Shown in pieces: positions 47,748 through 58,684 of a stretch of DNA of 64,000 nt. The position numbers were made by a program, and so were the translations under genes. The stretch comes from Silurus meridionalis (taxonomy: Eukaryota; Chordata; Actinopteri; Siluriformes; Siluridae): positions 14,276,164 through 14,340,163 of the forward strand of contig NC_060906.1 in assembly GCF_014805685.1 (NCBI RefSeq), read 5' to 3'. The notes under the pieces are model-generated. The model was given only the letters and a program-made list of their open reading frames with translations, was not told the DNA's origin and did not search any database. Position 1 is the stretch's first letter; each line of letters begins with the position of its first letter.

Positions 47748-50700
47748 GCCAATTTCTATGTAAATGTTTTTAATTAATATTCTTTTTTACTACCTTAACA
47801 GATTAGTTGCAGTTCTACTGCACCAGTACTGAGTGACAAATTACGCTATGCTTCCTTTTTCCGCGTTGTTCCGAATGATGTGTACCAGACTCGGGCACTG
47901 GTAAAGCTCATGACACATTATTCCTGGAACTGGGTTGGAGTGGTTACCCTGGATGATGATTATGGCAGAGCAGTCCTTGAGAACTTTGTAAAGGATTTAC
48001 AGGATGAACTTGTGTGTATTCAGTTTCAGGAAGTGTTACCAAATTACTTAGGTTTGATGAATATTAAAGAGAAAATAAAGATGGCAGCTGATCGGATTGA
48101 GTCCTCGAATGCCACGGTCATTCTGCTTATTCTAAGACCAGAACATGTCCAGATGTTATTTGAGCAGATGATTAAGAGAAACATTAGTCGTGTCTGGATT
48201 GCTAGTGATGCCTGGTCTACAACACGATTTTTAATGAAGATGAAAGACATTAACAAAGTGGGAGACATATTAGGTTTTACGTTTGTCACAGGGAATATTC
48301 CTGGCTTTAAAGACTATCTGGGGAACCTTAGGCCAAGTCCAGGGGCAAGGAATGATTACATCAGTGAGTACAAACAAATTCGCTCCAACTGCAACCAGAG
48401 TCAGCAGTCAGTGAGCTCATTTCATCCAGATTGCAACGAGACAGATGATAACTACCTTCTTCACAATGTGGATCTGACAATAGCTTACACTCAGAGAGTG
48501 GCAATCTACGCCATTGCTAATGCCATCAAGAAGCTTTTAAAATGCAACAGCACATCTTGCTCTGAAAACAGTAACTTCCTGCCTTGGAAGGTAATAATCA
48601 ATTTTTAATACCACTAAAACCTTTCGGAGGGGAACACTCACTGCTTACTGTAATCAACTGTATTTATAGAAATTAGAAACCTCATGTGATAATGTTCACA
48701 TTCAGACATCATTATTGGGACATTTCAGACAAGCAAAGTTAAACAGTACCAAAGTGCTATGGGTTTACGCAGGCAAGGTTTTAACCACAAAATCAAAAAA
48801 ATACCTATGTTATATAATGAAAATTCTACATCAAGTAACAGCATGCATACATTGTACAAATTCAGAAAAACAATTACACATAAGGTCATGAATTTCTTAC
48901 AAATGTACACTGACTGTCTGCCTTCTGTATGTGTTGTTTGTATTTTACAAACTTTTTCATCACTTTTATGTTCAGCTTATAAGCATTCTTCGTGAGATAA
49001 ACTTCACCGTGGATGACCAGACATATTCCTTTAATAAAGATGGTGATTTTGAAAATGGTTACGATTTTGTCATGTGGAAGAAGAACGGTGAGGAAAGAGT
49101 ACTTGAAGTGGTTGGGAAATACCTTATTAGCAGTAACAATATCGATGTCTATGAGGACAAAGTATCATGGTTTAACAACACAGTAAGAGAAAAATAAAGC
49201 ATTAGTATATATGATACATAATTAGCACAACCGCATCATTAAGGATTGGTTTGTAATGAAATTACACCTCTCTCTTCATATTAAGGTTCCCAAATCCAGG
49301 TGTTCAAAAAATTGTTTACGAGGAACACACAAGCTTTTATTAAATAAGCCATGCTGCTTTACCTGTGTCAACTGTACTGCTGGAGAGTATTCTGACCAGG
49401 AGGGTGAGTACAATTAAATACATGTAAAATTAAACAAAACATCCTAAAATTAAGAAACTAGTTCAATTTCAAGTTCAATATAGTTTTTCTTAAAGTTATA
49501 ATCTTAAAAAATTACTATAATTTTCTCAGCGAGCTAGCTGAAGCTTGGCTTAACCACAAGAAACATGATTCCCTTGTAAACAATAATAGCTGACTAATTA
49601 TATCATGTATTGGTTGATATAAAAAGTAAGAATTAAATTGAATTAAGCTCCAAAACACCTATCTTTCCCATCTCCCTGTTATGTTTCCGATGGTTTTATA
49701 TCACTGTCTGATTTGAATACAATGCCTTTTTTTACAAATACAACCCCAATTCCAAAAAGTTGGGACACTGTAAAATGTAAATAAAAACAGAATGCAATGA
49801 TTTGCAAATCTCGTAAACCCATATTTATTCAAAATAGAACATAGAAAACACATCAAATATTTCAAATGAAATGTCTTTATGGAAAGAAATAATGTAATTT
49901 CTAGCAGGTTTGAAAAAGTTGGGACAGTGCCAAAAATTATGTTCCAGTAAGTGCTATTAAAATTAAATATTTGGAAAAATATTTTGCAACTAATTAGGTT
50001 ATTTGACAAAAGGTCAGTAAGATGATTGGGTATAAATAGTGCATCTTAGAGAGGCAGAGCTTCTCCAGTTTGTGAAAGACTGGGTCTACAAATTGTGGAA
50101 GAATTTTAGCAGAATATAATTTTTATGGAATAACAAAAAATTGCAAAACAGTTGAATATCTAATAATGAACAGTACATAATATCATCAAAGGTTTCAAAA
50201 AATCTGGAGAAATCTCTGTGCACAAGGGACCACTGCGAAAATTAATATGGGATGCCGGTGATCTTCGAGCCCTCAGGTGGCACTGCGATTAACACAGTAT
50301 TAATTCTAAAATGGAAGTCACTGCATGGGCTTATTAACAACCCCAAAAATCATTGTCCGTGAATACACTTTACCCGGTCATCCACAAATGCAGGTTAAAT
50401 CTCTATAATGCGAAGAAATTGGCATGCGTAAACATAATGCACTGCCATCCTCTCTGGGCCAAAGCTCATTTAAAATGTAATGAGACAAAGTGGAAAAATG
50501 TTTTGTGGTCAGACAAATTGAAATTTTGAGAAATCATTCCTCTCCCAAAACTCAAGCAACTGTCAGAAACTGCCTCCTCAGTTCCCAGATGTATACGAAA
50601 AGAAGACATGATGCTACACAGTGGAAAGCATGGCCCTGTCCTGATTTTTCTGACACCTGTTGCAGCCATCAATTATTTTTATTTTATTTTAAAATAGTAA

Positions 50701-52909
50701 ATCTTGAGGTGTAACGGTATACAAATTCATGGTTCCGTATGTACACTGTTTTTTAAGTCACGATTTTGCTCAATTTAGGTACAACATTTATTTATTACAT
50801 TTTATTGTTAATAGAATATGGATTTAAGAGGTTGCAAATCATTGCATTCTGTTTTTATTTACATGTTGCACATTGTCCTAACATTTTTTAAATGGGGAAT
50901 GTATCTTAGTCCAGCTAATCAAATATATGGTAAAATTTTTAAGTAAAGGCAAGGACCGCAGACGATTCACATAAAAACTTTGGCTTTATTAGGCTTTTGC
51001 TTTTAATTAACTTTTTTTTTAATCCAGAGCAGACACCTGACTCTGTAGATAAAATATAGATCAGATAATTCTTTTAATTCAAGGAGAGATACTGGTATTT
51101 GCGATATATGAGAGATGTCGCATCAATATACAGTATGTCTAGATCAAATATAACATAGGGAATATAACACAGAAATATTTATTAAGTTTTTAGAATAACA
51201 AGCTTATCCAATGTAATATTACTTGTGGAAGCCTCTTCCTAGCACTCATTTCAAGCTATTCACTTGCACTTAAAACTGTAAAAAAAAAAAAAAAAAAAAA
51301 AAAATGAGCCGCTCCTTTGTTATTATTTATAATTAGTTAAGGTACGCTCAAACAAAAATAAAAAAAATAAAAAAAGAAGTTTAATTTTGACTCTATATTA
51401 ATTTCATCACCAGATGTTATTTATGTCTAGATGGATGGATAGATGGATATATTTATTCAGTTTCAATATTTTGTTTATTTATTTATTTTCATTACAAAAC
51501 AAAAAGAAATCATAAGTAATAAGTGGTAATTGTATATATAGTCTATATGTGCAAATGTTTGTGGACACCTGACCATAATATTTTTTTGTGCTTTTAAACA
51601 TAACCTCTATTCTTTTGGGAAGATGTTCCACTAGATTTAGGAGTATGGCTATTGAGGTTTGTGCTCATTTAGCCCCAAAGGTGTTAGTAAAGTCAGGTAC
51701 TGATGTAGGTGAGGAGGCCTGGGGTGCAACAGCGTTCCAATTCATCCCAAAGGTGTTAAGTAGGGTTGAAGTCAGAGCTCTATAGCAGGCCACTCAAGAT
51801 CTTCCACTCCATCCCAAATCTGCATGAAGTTCACTTTGTGCACAAGGACATTGTCATGCAGAACATGTGGTAACATTTTGGGGAAACACCACATATGGCA
51901 GGAAAATTGAGGGGTCGCAATACTTTTGTTCATTCATAAAGTAGGGAATATAAATTTGTGCTAGTCATCCTCCTGCATTTAAACTTATAATGTTCCACTT
52001 TTTCTCCACACAGATCAAGCCTTGTGTAAGAAGTGTCTAAACGGTACTTCTCTTCCTGGATCATCAGAATGTGTGGAATGGCGGCTGGGGATTTTGAATT
52101 GGTCAGCAGGGCATTCTATTGTGGCGATAATTGGAACAGCAATAGGCATACTTCTGTTAGTGTCCTCAATTATCATTTTAATTAAGTACAGATCGTATCA
52201 AGTAACACAGGAAAATTTGATTTTGCTGTGTATCATGCAGATTGGATTAATTGTAAGCTTTGGAAGTCTAATAGCCTTTTTAGGTGATCCAAGCTCCCAA
52301 CATTGCATGACACAACAGGCAATGTATGGTCTTGGATGCACGCTCGCTATATCATGCATTCTAGTTACAGCCTTCCATTCATTCTTAATCTTTATGTCCA
52401 TTGACCCATATACACAGCGCTACTTAAGCAGGTTTAATAAGTCTTATGTCAACATATTCATCCTCACTGCTGTTCAAGGTCTCATTTGCCTTTTCTGGTT
52501 TATATTTGATCCTCTTACAGTTTACGAAAGTCAATCAAAATACGATCCTCTTACAATGAACCGTCTGTGCAATCAAGGGTCATTTGCTGGCTTTGCCATG
52601 ATGCATATATACATTGCTCTTCTGGCTCTGTTTTCTTTCATACTTGCCTTTAAAGGAAGAGAGAATGAGACTGAGCCTATAGCCTTCAGCATGCTCTTTC
52701 ATTTGTTTGCCTGGCTATGTTTTATCCCACTCTTTGTTGCATATGAGGAACAGCGGCCAATTATTCAACTCTCTGCGATTATGGTCTCCAATTACGGAAT
52801 CATCTTCTGCCATTTTATCCCGAAATGGTACAAGATATTTCAGTTGCGGACCAATCAAGACACACGTAGCCCTTCAGTGGTGTCCTTCCTGAATCAATCC
52901 ACCTCTTAA
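44650..52909 (+). CDS. gprc6a-like: GPRC6A-like class C G-protein-coupled receptor, six exons
   Basis: Exons: 44650-44852, 45001-45292, 47802-48590, 48976-49182, 49286-49403 and 52014-52909. All introns are GT-AG and the frame joins across all exons to 834 residues. The ATG is in strong context (CACACCATGG) before a hydrophobic signal peptide (about 1-24). A Venus-flytrap ligand domain follows (SLAAIYTIEEINNSSFLPG; RYASFFRVVPND), then a nine-cysteine domain (about 503-556) and seven membrane segments (about 570-805). Blocks such as FILAFKGRE and MVSNYGIIFCHFIPK resemble GPRC6A more than V2R or T1R receptors. The six-exon layout is standard for the class. GPRC6A relatives sense basic amino acids, and in fish some act in olfaction; the ligand here is unknown. 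The cytoplasmic tail is only about 25 residues, and PKWY replaces the usual PKCY. Confidence 0.9.
44880..44950. repeat. (AT)n microsatellite in receptor intron 1
   Basis: About 70 bp of TA repeats fill half of the 148-bp first intron. Confidence 0.95.
46021..47313. mobile_element. hAT element with 8-bp target duplication
   Basis: Termini are CAGGGGTGGCAAACC and GGTTGGCCACCCTTG (13 of 15 inverted matches). CACTAGGG is directly repeated on both sides (46013-46020, 47314-47321). It has no transposase of its own, so it is a non-autonomous or deleted copy. A (TG)n-type tract lies near 47187-47204. Confidence 0.9.
46217..46653 (+). mobile_element. Second hAT element nested in the first, with BED-finger remnant
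   Basis: Termini are CAGGGATGCACCGAAA and the inverted TTTCGGTGCATCCCTA. Plus-strand reading at about 46400-46620 gives GLIYHLKYKHPD with QDVFEKAGKF and ITQKIMDFI, the BED zinc finger and following region of a hAT transposase. Most of the transposase is deleted. No clean 8-bp duplication could be seen. Confidence 0.82.
47681..47743. repeat. (TG)n microsatellite in receptor intron 2
   Basis: Uninterrupted GT repeats about 60 bp before the exon 3 acceptor. Confidence 0.95.
49739..50903 (+). mobile_element. Degenerate Tc1-like transposon in receptor intron 5
   Basis: Begins TACAACCCCAATTCCAAAAA and ends with a decayed inverse (ATTTTTTAAATGGGGAATGT). Within it are remains of a Tc1 transposase gene, for example sequence for SGEISVHKG and RALRWHCD-like text near 50205-50290. 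A large internal deletion occurs near 50530-50570, where the central catalytic part is missing. It matches a widespread fish Tc1 family by its terminal sequence. Confidence 0.82.
51279..51304. repeat. Poly(A) run
   Basis: About 26 adenines in receptor intron 5, with no recognised retroposon body upstream. Confidence 0.8.
51538..51945. mobile_element. Tc1/mariner-like MITE in receptor intron 5
   Basis: Same family as the split element in intron 2: both contain GGGAAGATGTTCCACTAGAT and GCTCTATAGCAGGCCACTCA. It is uninterrupted here and shows the ancestral layout of the split copy. The ends are degenerate. Confidence 0.75.
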
Positions 52910-53034
52910 TACCATTATTATGACAACATGGCAATAGAAACCATAAATATTATACAGAAATGCATACAGTATTGCAGAGCACAGAAAGGTATCTCATGCA
53001 GTGTGAATGAATCCCATTACTAAAGCAAGAAACA
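52894..53034 (+). mobile_element. hAT-like repeat fragment that supplies the receptor stop codon
   Basis: AATCCACCTCTTAATACCA (52896-52914) and the following sequence to ACTAAAGCAAGAAAC (about 53019-53033) match the repeat at 61135-61260 and, inverted, 36775-37020. The last three codons and the TAA of the receptor (52898-52909) lie within it. Confidence 0.65.
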
Positions 53035-54304
53035 CAATAAACACAATTCAACCAGTCTCATTTCACTGCAACCACAGCTGAAGCATCAATATTAACCTCA
53101 TAAAATGACCCCGGCTTTTCTGTGCATTTTGTGCATTTTTTGTGTGCATGGTGGCACACAAAAATGCCTTCAGCATGCTTTTTATTAAGGCAGGTGTTTA
53201 TTAAGGCATGCTAAAGTGCAAATACTCAGGTTTTCCTGAGTATTTAAAATTAAGGCAAATTGTGTGTTTTTGTGCAAATTCTACAGAAAAGAAAATGTAT
53301 TTTAAAAAAAGGTATTTTTGAGCTTGTGCAGTTTGCTACAGATGCAGTTTGAGAGCTCTGAATAGCACCCTTTCTGAACATCTAATCAAAGAAAGTGAAA
53401 ATGCAGATGTGATTGGTAGTTTTCTGTATAAATAAAAGTATTAGCTATTATTACCAAAGCATATTATTACCAAATTGCCAAGTCCACAATTGAAAAAATC
53501 AATAATTAAGTCAGTAGATGCAGGGCAAAAAAAACCCAATGATTAATAAAGAGCATAACATTGGAAGGATAACAATATTGAAAATCTTTAATCTGAATTG
53601 AGTTTGTAACGATTTGTATGTTAAGAAGTTGTCTGTAAATTGAGTTGTAATTGAATTGAACAGTATATAAAGGCTCTTGAAATTGTGAATTAAAGTTGAA
53701 GGTCTCTCTCCAAAACTAATTGACACTCTAGAAGGAAGATTTTAAATTAACACTTTACAGCTTAGCATATGACTCAATTTTAAATTTTGTATTATACTTC
53801 GCGTGAATAAGTGCTAATAATTTTTATTTTTTGGCGTAAATGATTTTTGGTATACATGTCCTTTTTTTTATGAAATATATTTGAGTTATTGTATTATTAA
53901 GGTTTTGCTGAAGGGTTTTTGGATATATTTGGATATATTCAATTATTTGTAAATGTACAATATAAATTGTACAATTATAAATATAAATAAATAGTTATAA
54001 ATTCATCTTTTTCTTTTTTAGATCATTTTTTATTTATAAACCTTGCACAAACCTTTTTAGGTAATCTTGTTGATGAACAAAGATTACACAGGCATATGGC
54101 ATATGGAGTCCAAAAGGAGATTTGAAATACAAGCTTAGGTGCTCTTCAAGTAAATCTTTTTACTTGGAGTTGGATTTAATGACAAGTTAATTTCTAAATA
54201 GCAAGTCTATCATGCGTAAAAATATCTACACGTTGCAATAACATTATTGTTTTACCACATGTACCTTTTTTTGTGGCATTGTGCATTGGGCCTAATAGCT
54301 TACT
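53035..54304. other. Intergenic sequence, nothing recognised
   Basis: A/T-rich. The short phrase TTTATTAAGGCA occurs twice near 53181-53206. No convincing gene, RNA or transposon. Confidence 0.6.
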
Positions 54305-54475
54305 TGCTGTTTTTGTAGCAGGGTCAGGTCGATAGCCCAAAGCCCATCCTCTTCCTTCTTCTTCAGCTGGGCTTGGGAGGGTCCCAAGAGTGGCAGCCTG
54401 GTATGGCTGGGACTCAAGCCAACAACCCCAGATCTGAAGTCTAAGCTACCACCTCACTCACATATGTCCATTTGC
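54305..54475 (-). mobile_element. tRNA-derived SINE
   Basis: On the minus strand the head reads GAGGTGGTAGCTTAGACTTC, with an A-box-like part, and continues to GGCTTGAGTCCCAGCC, a B-box-like part. It then has CCAGGCTGCCACTCTTGGGA, the conserved core following the tRNA head in a widespread fish SINE. The tail runs toward GACCTGACCCTGC at about 54310. Confidence 0.75.
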
Positions 54476-54589
54476 TTTTCTCAAATCTACATAGAATTTC
54501 AACTAAAAGATGTATGTGCACAAAAACCATTTAGCATGTTTAGCACAGGAGCAGACAAAAAACAGAAAACTACAATTTAACCACTGGAA

Positions 54590-54592
54590 AAA

Positions 54593-54643
<51 letters not shown>
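54590..54643. repeat. (AAAT)n microsatellite
   Basis: About 13 tandem AAAT units. Confidence 0.95.
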
Positions 54644-54906
54644 AAAGAAACACATGCAACCTTCAATAGATCTGTTCTGTCATCATAGAATATACTGAAT
54701 TACAGAAAAAAAATTAAACAATAAGGCAGATGATTATATGATTCGAGTTATAGATAGAAAGAGCTATTAGTCTTCCCTTTTGATTAATCTTTGGCAGCCC
54801 GCAAATACACTACATGGTCAAAAGTATAAAGATACCCAACACGTTGTCTTTGTATGCTATAGCATAAAAAATATTATTAACTGTAACTAAGCAGTATGCT
54901 TGACTG

Positions 54907-55349
54907 CCAGTAGTGGTGTACAGTAACAAATTAAATGTAATTTGTTACTGTACTTAAGTCACTTTTTCTCGTATCTGTACTTTAATTAAGTATTTCCATG
55001 TGGGAAGACTTTTTACTTTTTCACTACGTTTTACAGTTAAATATCTTCCTTTTTACATCTACATTTCATGAAATCAGTCATTACATTCATACATTCATTT
55101 TATCCATGAGTAAATAAAAACTGTTCAAACACACAGCAAGCCAGTGATTGCCACTTGGTGGTATTTACCTAGCACAAACATACACTTTAGCATCAGTACA
55201 ACAGCAAGCAGAACAATTTGAGAGTAATAAACGATGAAAGAATCTCCTGACTTTAACTTGCCACAACACCTATGGCCATATTTACATGATTTTCTCTGCT
55301 TAAGTACAGTAACAAAGTATTTGTATTTCGTTACTTCCCACCTCTGCTG
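54907..55349. mobile_element. MITE with long terminal inverted repeats
   Basis: The left end (CAGTAGTGGTG..., 54907) and the inverse of the right end (CAGCAGAGGTG..., 55349) share TTTGTTACTGTACTTAAG and neighbouring bases over about 50 bp. The CAG termini suggest hAT. No transposase is present, and a target duplication could not be assigned. A short TC1-type terminal piece (ACTACATGGTCAAAAGTATA) lies just upstream at 54811. Confidence 0.7.
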
Positions 55350-55938
55350 GTTGTATTCCACAGATACAATCCAAAGTCTAGTGGAGAGTGTAGGTAATTA
55401 AAACAGCAGAAGTGCTCTAAATCTGTTTTGCAGAATTATGTGTTTTGCATATGTGTTATGTGTATAATAGTATATGCATTAGTTATTGTAGTATTGTATA
55501 CTAATAGTAATAAGGAGGAAGAATGTAAACCAACAGCCACCTTGTTTTCATAAGATTAGGCTCTTACGTGTGCACTTTATACTTTTATTATGGCCATCTG
55601 TACATACTAAGAGCAAGGATCCCCAATCCCCCTTTATCCTCTCAGCCACTTGACTATTTGAGGACACAGCATGGATGAGAATGGACTGGTTTATTTTTAG
55701 GTGAATACAAACGAAGAAAATCTTGATAAAGCATTCCAAGGCAAAAATTACATCCTAAGGCGAAGGGATTTTTGGCAGATTTACCCAATTTAGGGAAGCA
55801 TCATCTTTTTTTGAAGGATAAAATCCTGTAACAGCATGAAGACACCATCAGCGGACATGGTGGAGAAAGCATAGACATTAATAAGGATTTGCTGTTTTGT
55901 TTATCTTCGACTACACTGACACCACGTTGATCATCATA

Positions 55939-58605
55939 ATGGGCTGCTCACCATCCAAAGGGCATTTTGCTGGAATCTATAACCATCAAAACAATGCTCT
56001 GCAGTTTGGATCAAATGAAAACAACGTTAATCATTTCTCTGGTGGGACAGAAATTAAGAGCCAAGCCGAGACACCGATAGTTTCCAGTGGATTAACTTTA
56101 TTACAAGAAGAAAATGCTGCTGTACAACTCCAAGGTAAAAAGCCCACAGAGTCTGCTATAATTATGGGAAGTGCTGATATAGGAGCGACAAAGTTGCATT
56201 CCCAAGAGGAATTATTGATGAAAGAAAATTCAAACAGAAAGCATTACAAAACAGAGAAAAATGATGGATGCAAAAGAAGACAGAGAGAGAGAGTGGGAAA
56301 AACTGTCTACATACAGTCAAATTTAGATTTTCCACAATCCATGCTAAAAGCTCACCAGGCAGCCTATGCATATCTTAAAAATAATATCCCTAAATATGAG
56401 TCTCTCTTAGGGATCTTGGAAAAAGCAACACAGACACAACTTTCTTTACAGCCTATGGTCACCTTATTAGCATTACAATATGAGGAAATAAACCAGGCCA
56501 TAGATGAAGTTGCCTCGGAAGGAGAGCAGATGCTTAAAATGCATGGATACCCCATGTCCTTGCCAGCAGTACAAAATTATGTTTTGGTAAGCCAAGACAT
56601 GCCAGAGGCTGAGATTAACTCAACTGAAAGTTCTTCAGATCTCCTGCAGCAAATGCTTCATCAATTGATTAAAAAAATGAGATTAGTGGGAGATTGTGTA
56701 AAAGAGCTGGGGGAGACATCCTTAGAAGAAACAGTCGACTACTATGGCTCACTTTACCAATTGCTGTCCAGAAAGCTGGAGGCAAAGAGAGCAGCAGAGT
56801 CACATTTAAAACAGGTATTGGCTTGTGTGGAATCATATGCTTCTAGAACACTAAATTCAGAAGACTCTGCATTGCACAGTGAGGACAGTGGCATTGGTGT
56901 AGAGAATGAGTGCCTCAATGGCTCAGTAAGACATTGCAGCAAACTTGAGAACTCTGGAACTGGCATTCAGTCATTATATGGCTGTCCTGAGGACAGTTTA
57001 CCAGATCATCCCTATGTTAAAGGGAACAAATATGATGACGTTGACAACAATATTGTCAAAGAAGACAGCAATGAGGATGAAAAAACAAAACATGAACAAG
57101 GGAACAAAACCGATGTGACAGACAGAAAAATCTCGACTACGTCTAAGGCAGACTCAAGTCAGCCACACCAAGTAAAGCACCAGAACAAGAGGTCAACCAA
57201 TAATACATATGATTGGAATTATAAGAAAGAGAGACACATCACTAAATCAAAAACTGCAGAAGATCTGGCTGAATTTTGTCAAGCAAAAAAGCACAGACAT
57301 TCTCTTTTATGGGGTGCACAGCGGTCACTATCAGCTGATTGTTTATATAGAAGAGTAAATGACTATATGGTACAGGGACAGAATAAAATCCCAAATGATA
57401 ACACGAAACCTGAATGGATTAACAAAAAGCACAGTCCATCACAGTTCTGTGGTCTTCAAGATGGAAACAATGGGCCATTTAAGAAAGTTGTAACATCTTG
57501 GACTATTCCCTTTTCACCGTTACCCCCTGGTAAAAATGCTGTGAAAAGACTCATTAATACATTTAGCCAGGGGGTTTGTGACACTTCCAACCAAAAACCC
57601 CTTAATGAGCCTACAAGAGGCAACTTTTTACCTGTAATAAACAATTACAGGGCAGGTGTTACCACCAGTGATAACAAAAATACTAACAGCTATAAAGTTG
57701 TCCAGCGATTTCAAGTGAGATCTAATAATATGGACAGCCTTCCACCTCCTCCTCCAGAAGTAATGATGGACAACTCTTTTAAAAGAGATGAAAGTACTAC
57801 CAGGGATGAAGATGACCGTGCATCCCAAACTCAGAAGTGTTCCACACAAAGACAGAAATGTTGTATTTCACAGTGTCCACGAGCATCAAGACAGACAGTA
57901 TCTTTACCCCCCAGCCAGGCTAGTATTTCAAGGGGCTACCTGAATATGAATGAAAGCCACACAGAGCAAGACCATGGCCTGTCAATTTTAGATAAAGATG
58001 AAGAAAAAGATGAATCAATTGGCCCTTTCCAGCACTCTCAAGCAACCGGTCAATTATATCATTCCACTGATATATTACCTAAGTTAAGCTTATGTGATGA
58101 GGGTAGTACCAAGTCTTTTTCTGAGAGGGTGGAAGGCAGAGTGAGCTTGGGAAGCAGGGACTTAGGTGAAGGGGAAGCATCAACTCTTTATGCTAACTGC
58201 CACTGTCCAACTATTCCTCCAGTCACCAGAGCTCGAGTCCCACCCTCAAATTATTCTACATGCCTCAAAGTTTCAAATGCTACTGCTTTACCTCCATCCC
58301 CTGCCTGTCCTGTCAACAGTCAGGAGGAAATATTTACAGCCTCATTTGCTTCCCACATACCGAGGTGGACTAGAAGAGACAGTGATAATGAAAATGGCTT
58401 CATGACTGCCTCTAGTTCTAAGTCATTTTATAATGCTCGCTCTGTGTTTAGTCAAGAGAACCAATCAGCCCTCAATCTGTCAAGACTTCCTGTAGGTCCA
58501 CATTACCAAGGCCATGGGGAGAGCCAAAGGTTTCCAGAGGGAGACTGCAGGCTCCTTACCTGCCCCAGATATCCCAAAGAAGCATTCCTAATAGGACCAC
58601 TCTAG
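55939..58605 (+). CDS. pcare: Photoreceptor cilium actin regulator (PCARE/C2orf71), exon 1
   Basis: The frame encodes 888 residues from MGCSPSKG. The start at 55939 is preferred over an in-frame ATG 14 codons upstream because MGC is the myristoylation/palmitoylation N-terminus of PCARE. Family blocks are KAHQAAYAYL (about 138), QPMVTLLALQYEEINQAIDE (about 173), SEDSGIGVENE (about 313) and LPPPPPEVMMDNSF (about 599). PCARE acts at the base of the photoreceptor outer segment, where it recruits WASF3 and actin regulators for disc formation. The frame stops at 58605, but the next frame is open from 58452 to a donor at 58684/58685 and joins exon 2. A one-base change near 58452-58510 or a sequencing error may therefore have altered the C-terminus. 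Confidence 0.9.
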   Translation: MGCSPSKGHFAGIYNHQNNALQFGSNENNVNHFSGGTEIKSQAETPIVSSGLTLLQEENAAVQLQGKKPTESAIIMGSADIGATKLHSQEELLMKENSNRKHYKTEKNDGCKRRQRERVGKTVYIQSNLDFPQSMLKAHQAAYAYLKNNIPKYESLLGILEKATQTQLSLQPMVTLLALQYEEINQAIDEVASEGEQMLKMHGYPMSLPAVQNYVLVSQDMPEAEINSTESSSDLLQQMLHQLIKKMRLVGDCVKELGETSLEETVDYYGSLYQLLSRKLEAKRAAESHLKQVLACVESYASRTLNSEDSALHSEDSGIGVENECLNGSVRHCSKLENSGTGIQSLYGCPEDSLPDHPYVKGNKYDDVDNNIVKEDSNEDEKTKHEQGNKTDVTDRKISTTSKADSSQPHQVKHQNKRSTNNTYDWNYKKERHITKSKTAEDLAEFCQAKKHRHSLLWGAQRSLSADCLYRRVNDYMVQGQNKIPNDNTKPEWINKKHSPSQFCGLQDGNNGPFKKVVTSWTIPFSPLPPGKNAVKRLINTFSQGVCDTSNQKPLNEPTRGNFLPVINNYRAGVTTSDNKNTNSYKVVQRFQVRSNNMDSLPPPPPEVMMDNSFKRDESTTRDEDDRASQTQKCSTQRQKCCISQCPRASRQTVSLPPSQASISRGYLNMNESHTEQDHGLSILDKDEEKDESIGPFQHSQATGQLYHSTDILPKLSLCDEGSTKSFSERVEGRVSLGSRDLGEGEASTLYANCHCPTIPPVTRARVPPSNYSTCLKVSNATALPPSPACPVNSQEEIFTASFASHIPRWTRRDSDNENGFMTASSSKSFYNARSVFSQENQSALNLSRLPVGPHYQGHGESQRFPEGDCRLLTCPRYPKEAFLIGPL

Positions 58606-58684
58606 CTGACCACCAACTCTTGGTACCTAATGTCACAGAGCCCGACAGCCTGGACAATGGAGGTACCACTTTAAATAATAAGAG
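58452..58684 (+). CDS. pcare: Alternative-frame end of pcare exon 1
   Basis: Shifted by two bases from the main frame, this stretch is open from just after a TAG at 58449-58451. It reads WGEPKVSRGRLQAPYLPQIS and LADHQLLVPNVTEPDSLDNG, and reaches AAG AG|GTAAAT, a good splice donor. With exon 2 it gives a continuous C-terminus. The main frame instead ends at 58605. Which frame is native cannot be decided without a related species or RNA. Confidence 0.5.

Noticed and set aside
44650..52909. Receptor as a V2R/OlfC or T1R taste receptor
   Set aside because: TM-region blocks (AFKGRE, MVSNYGIIFCHFIPK) and the EEINNSSFLPG segment look closer to GPRC6A; a V2R-type label cannot be fully excluded without a tree.
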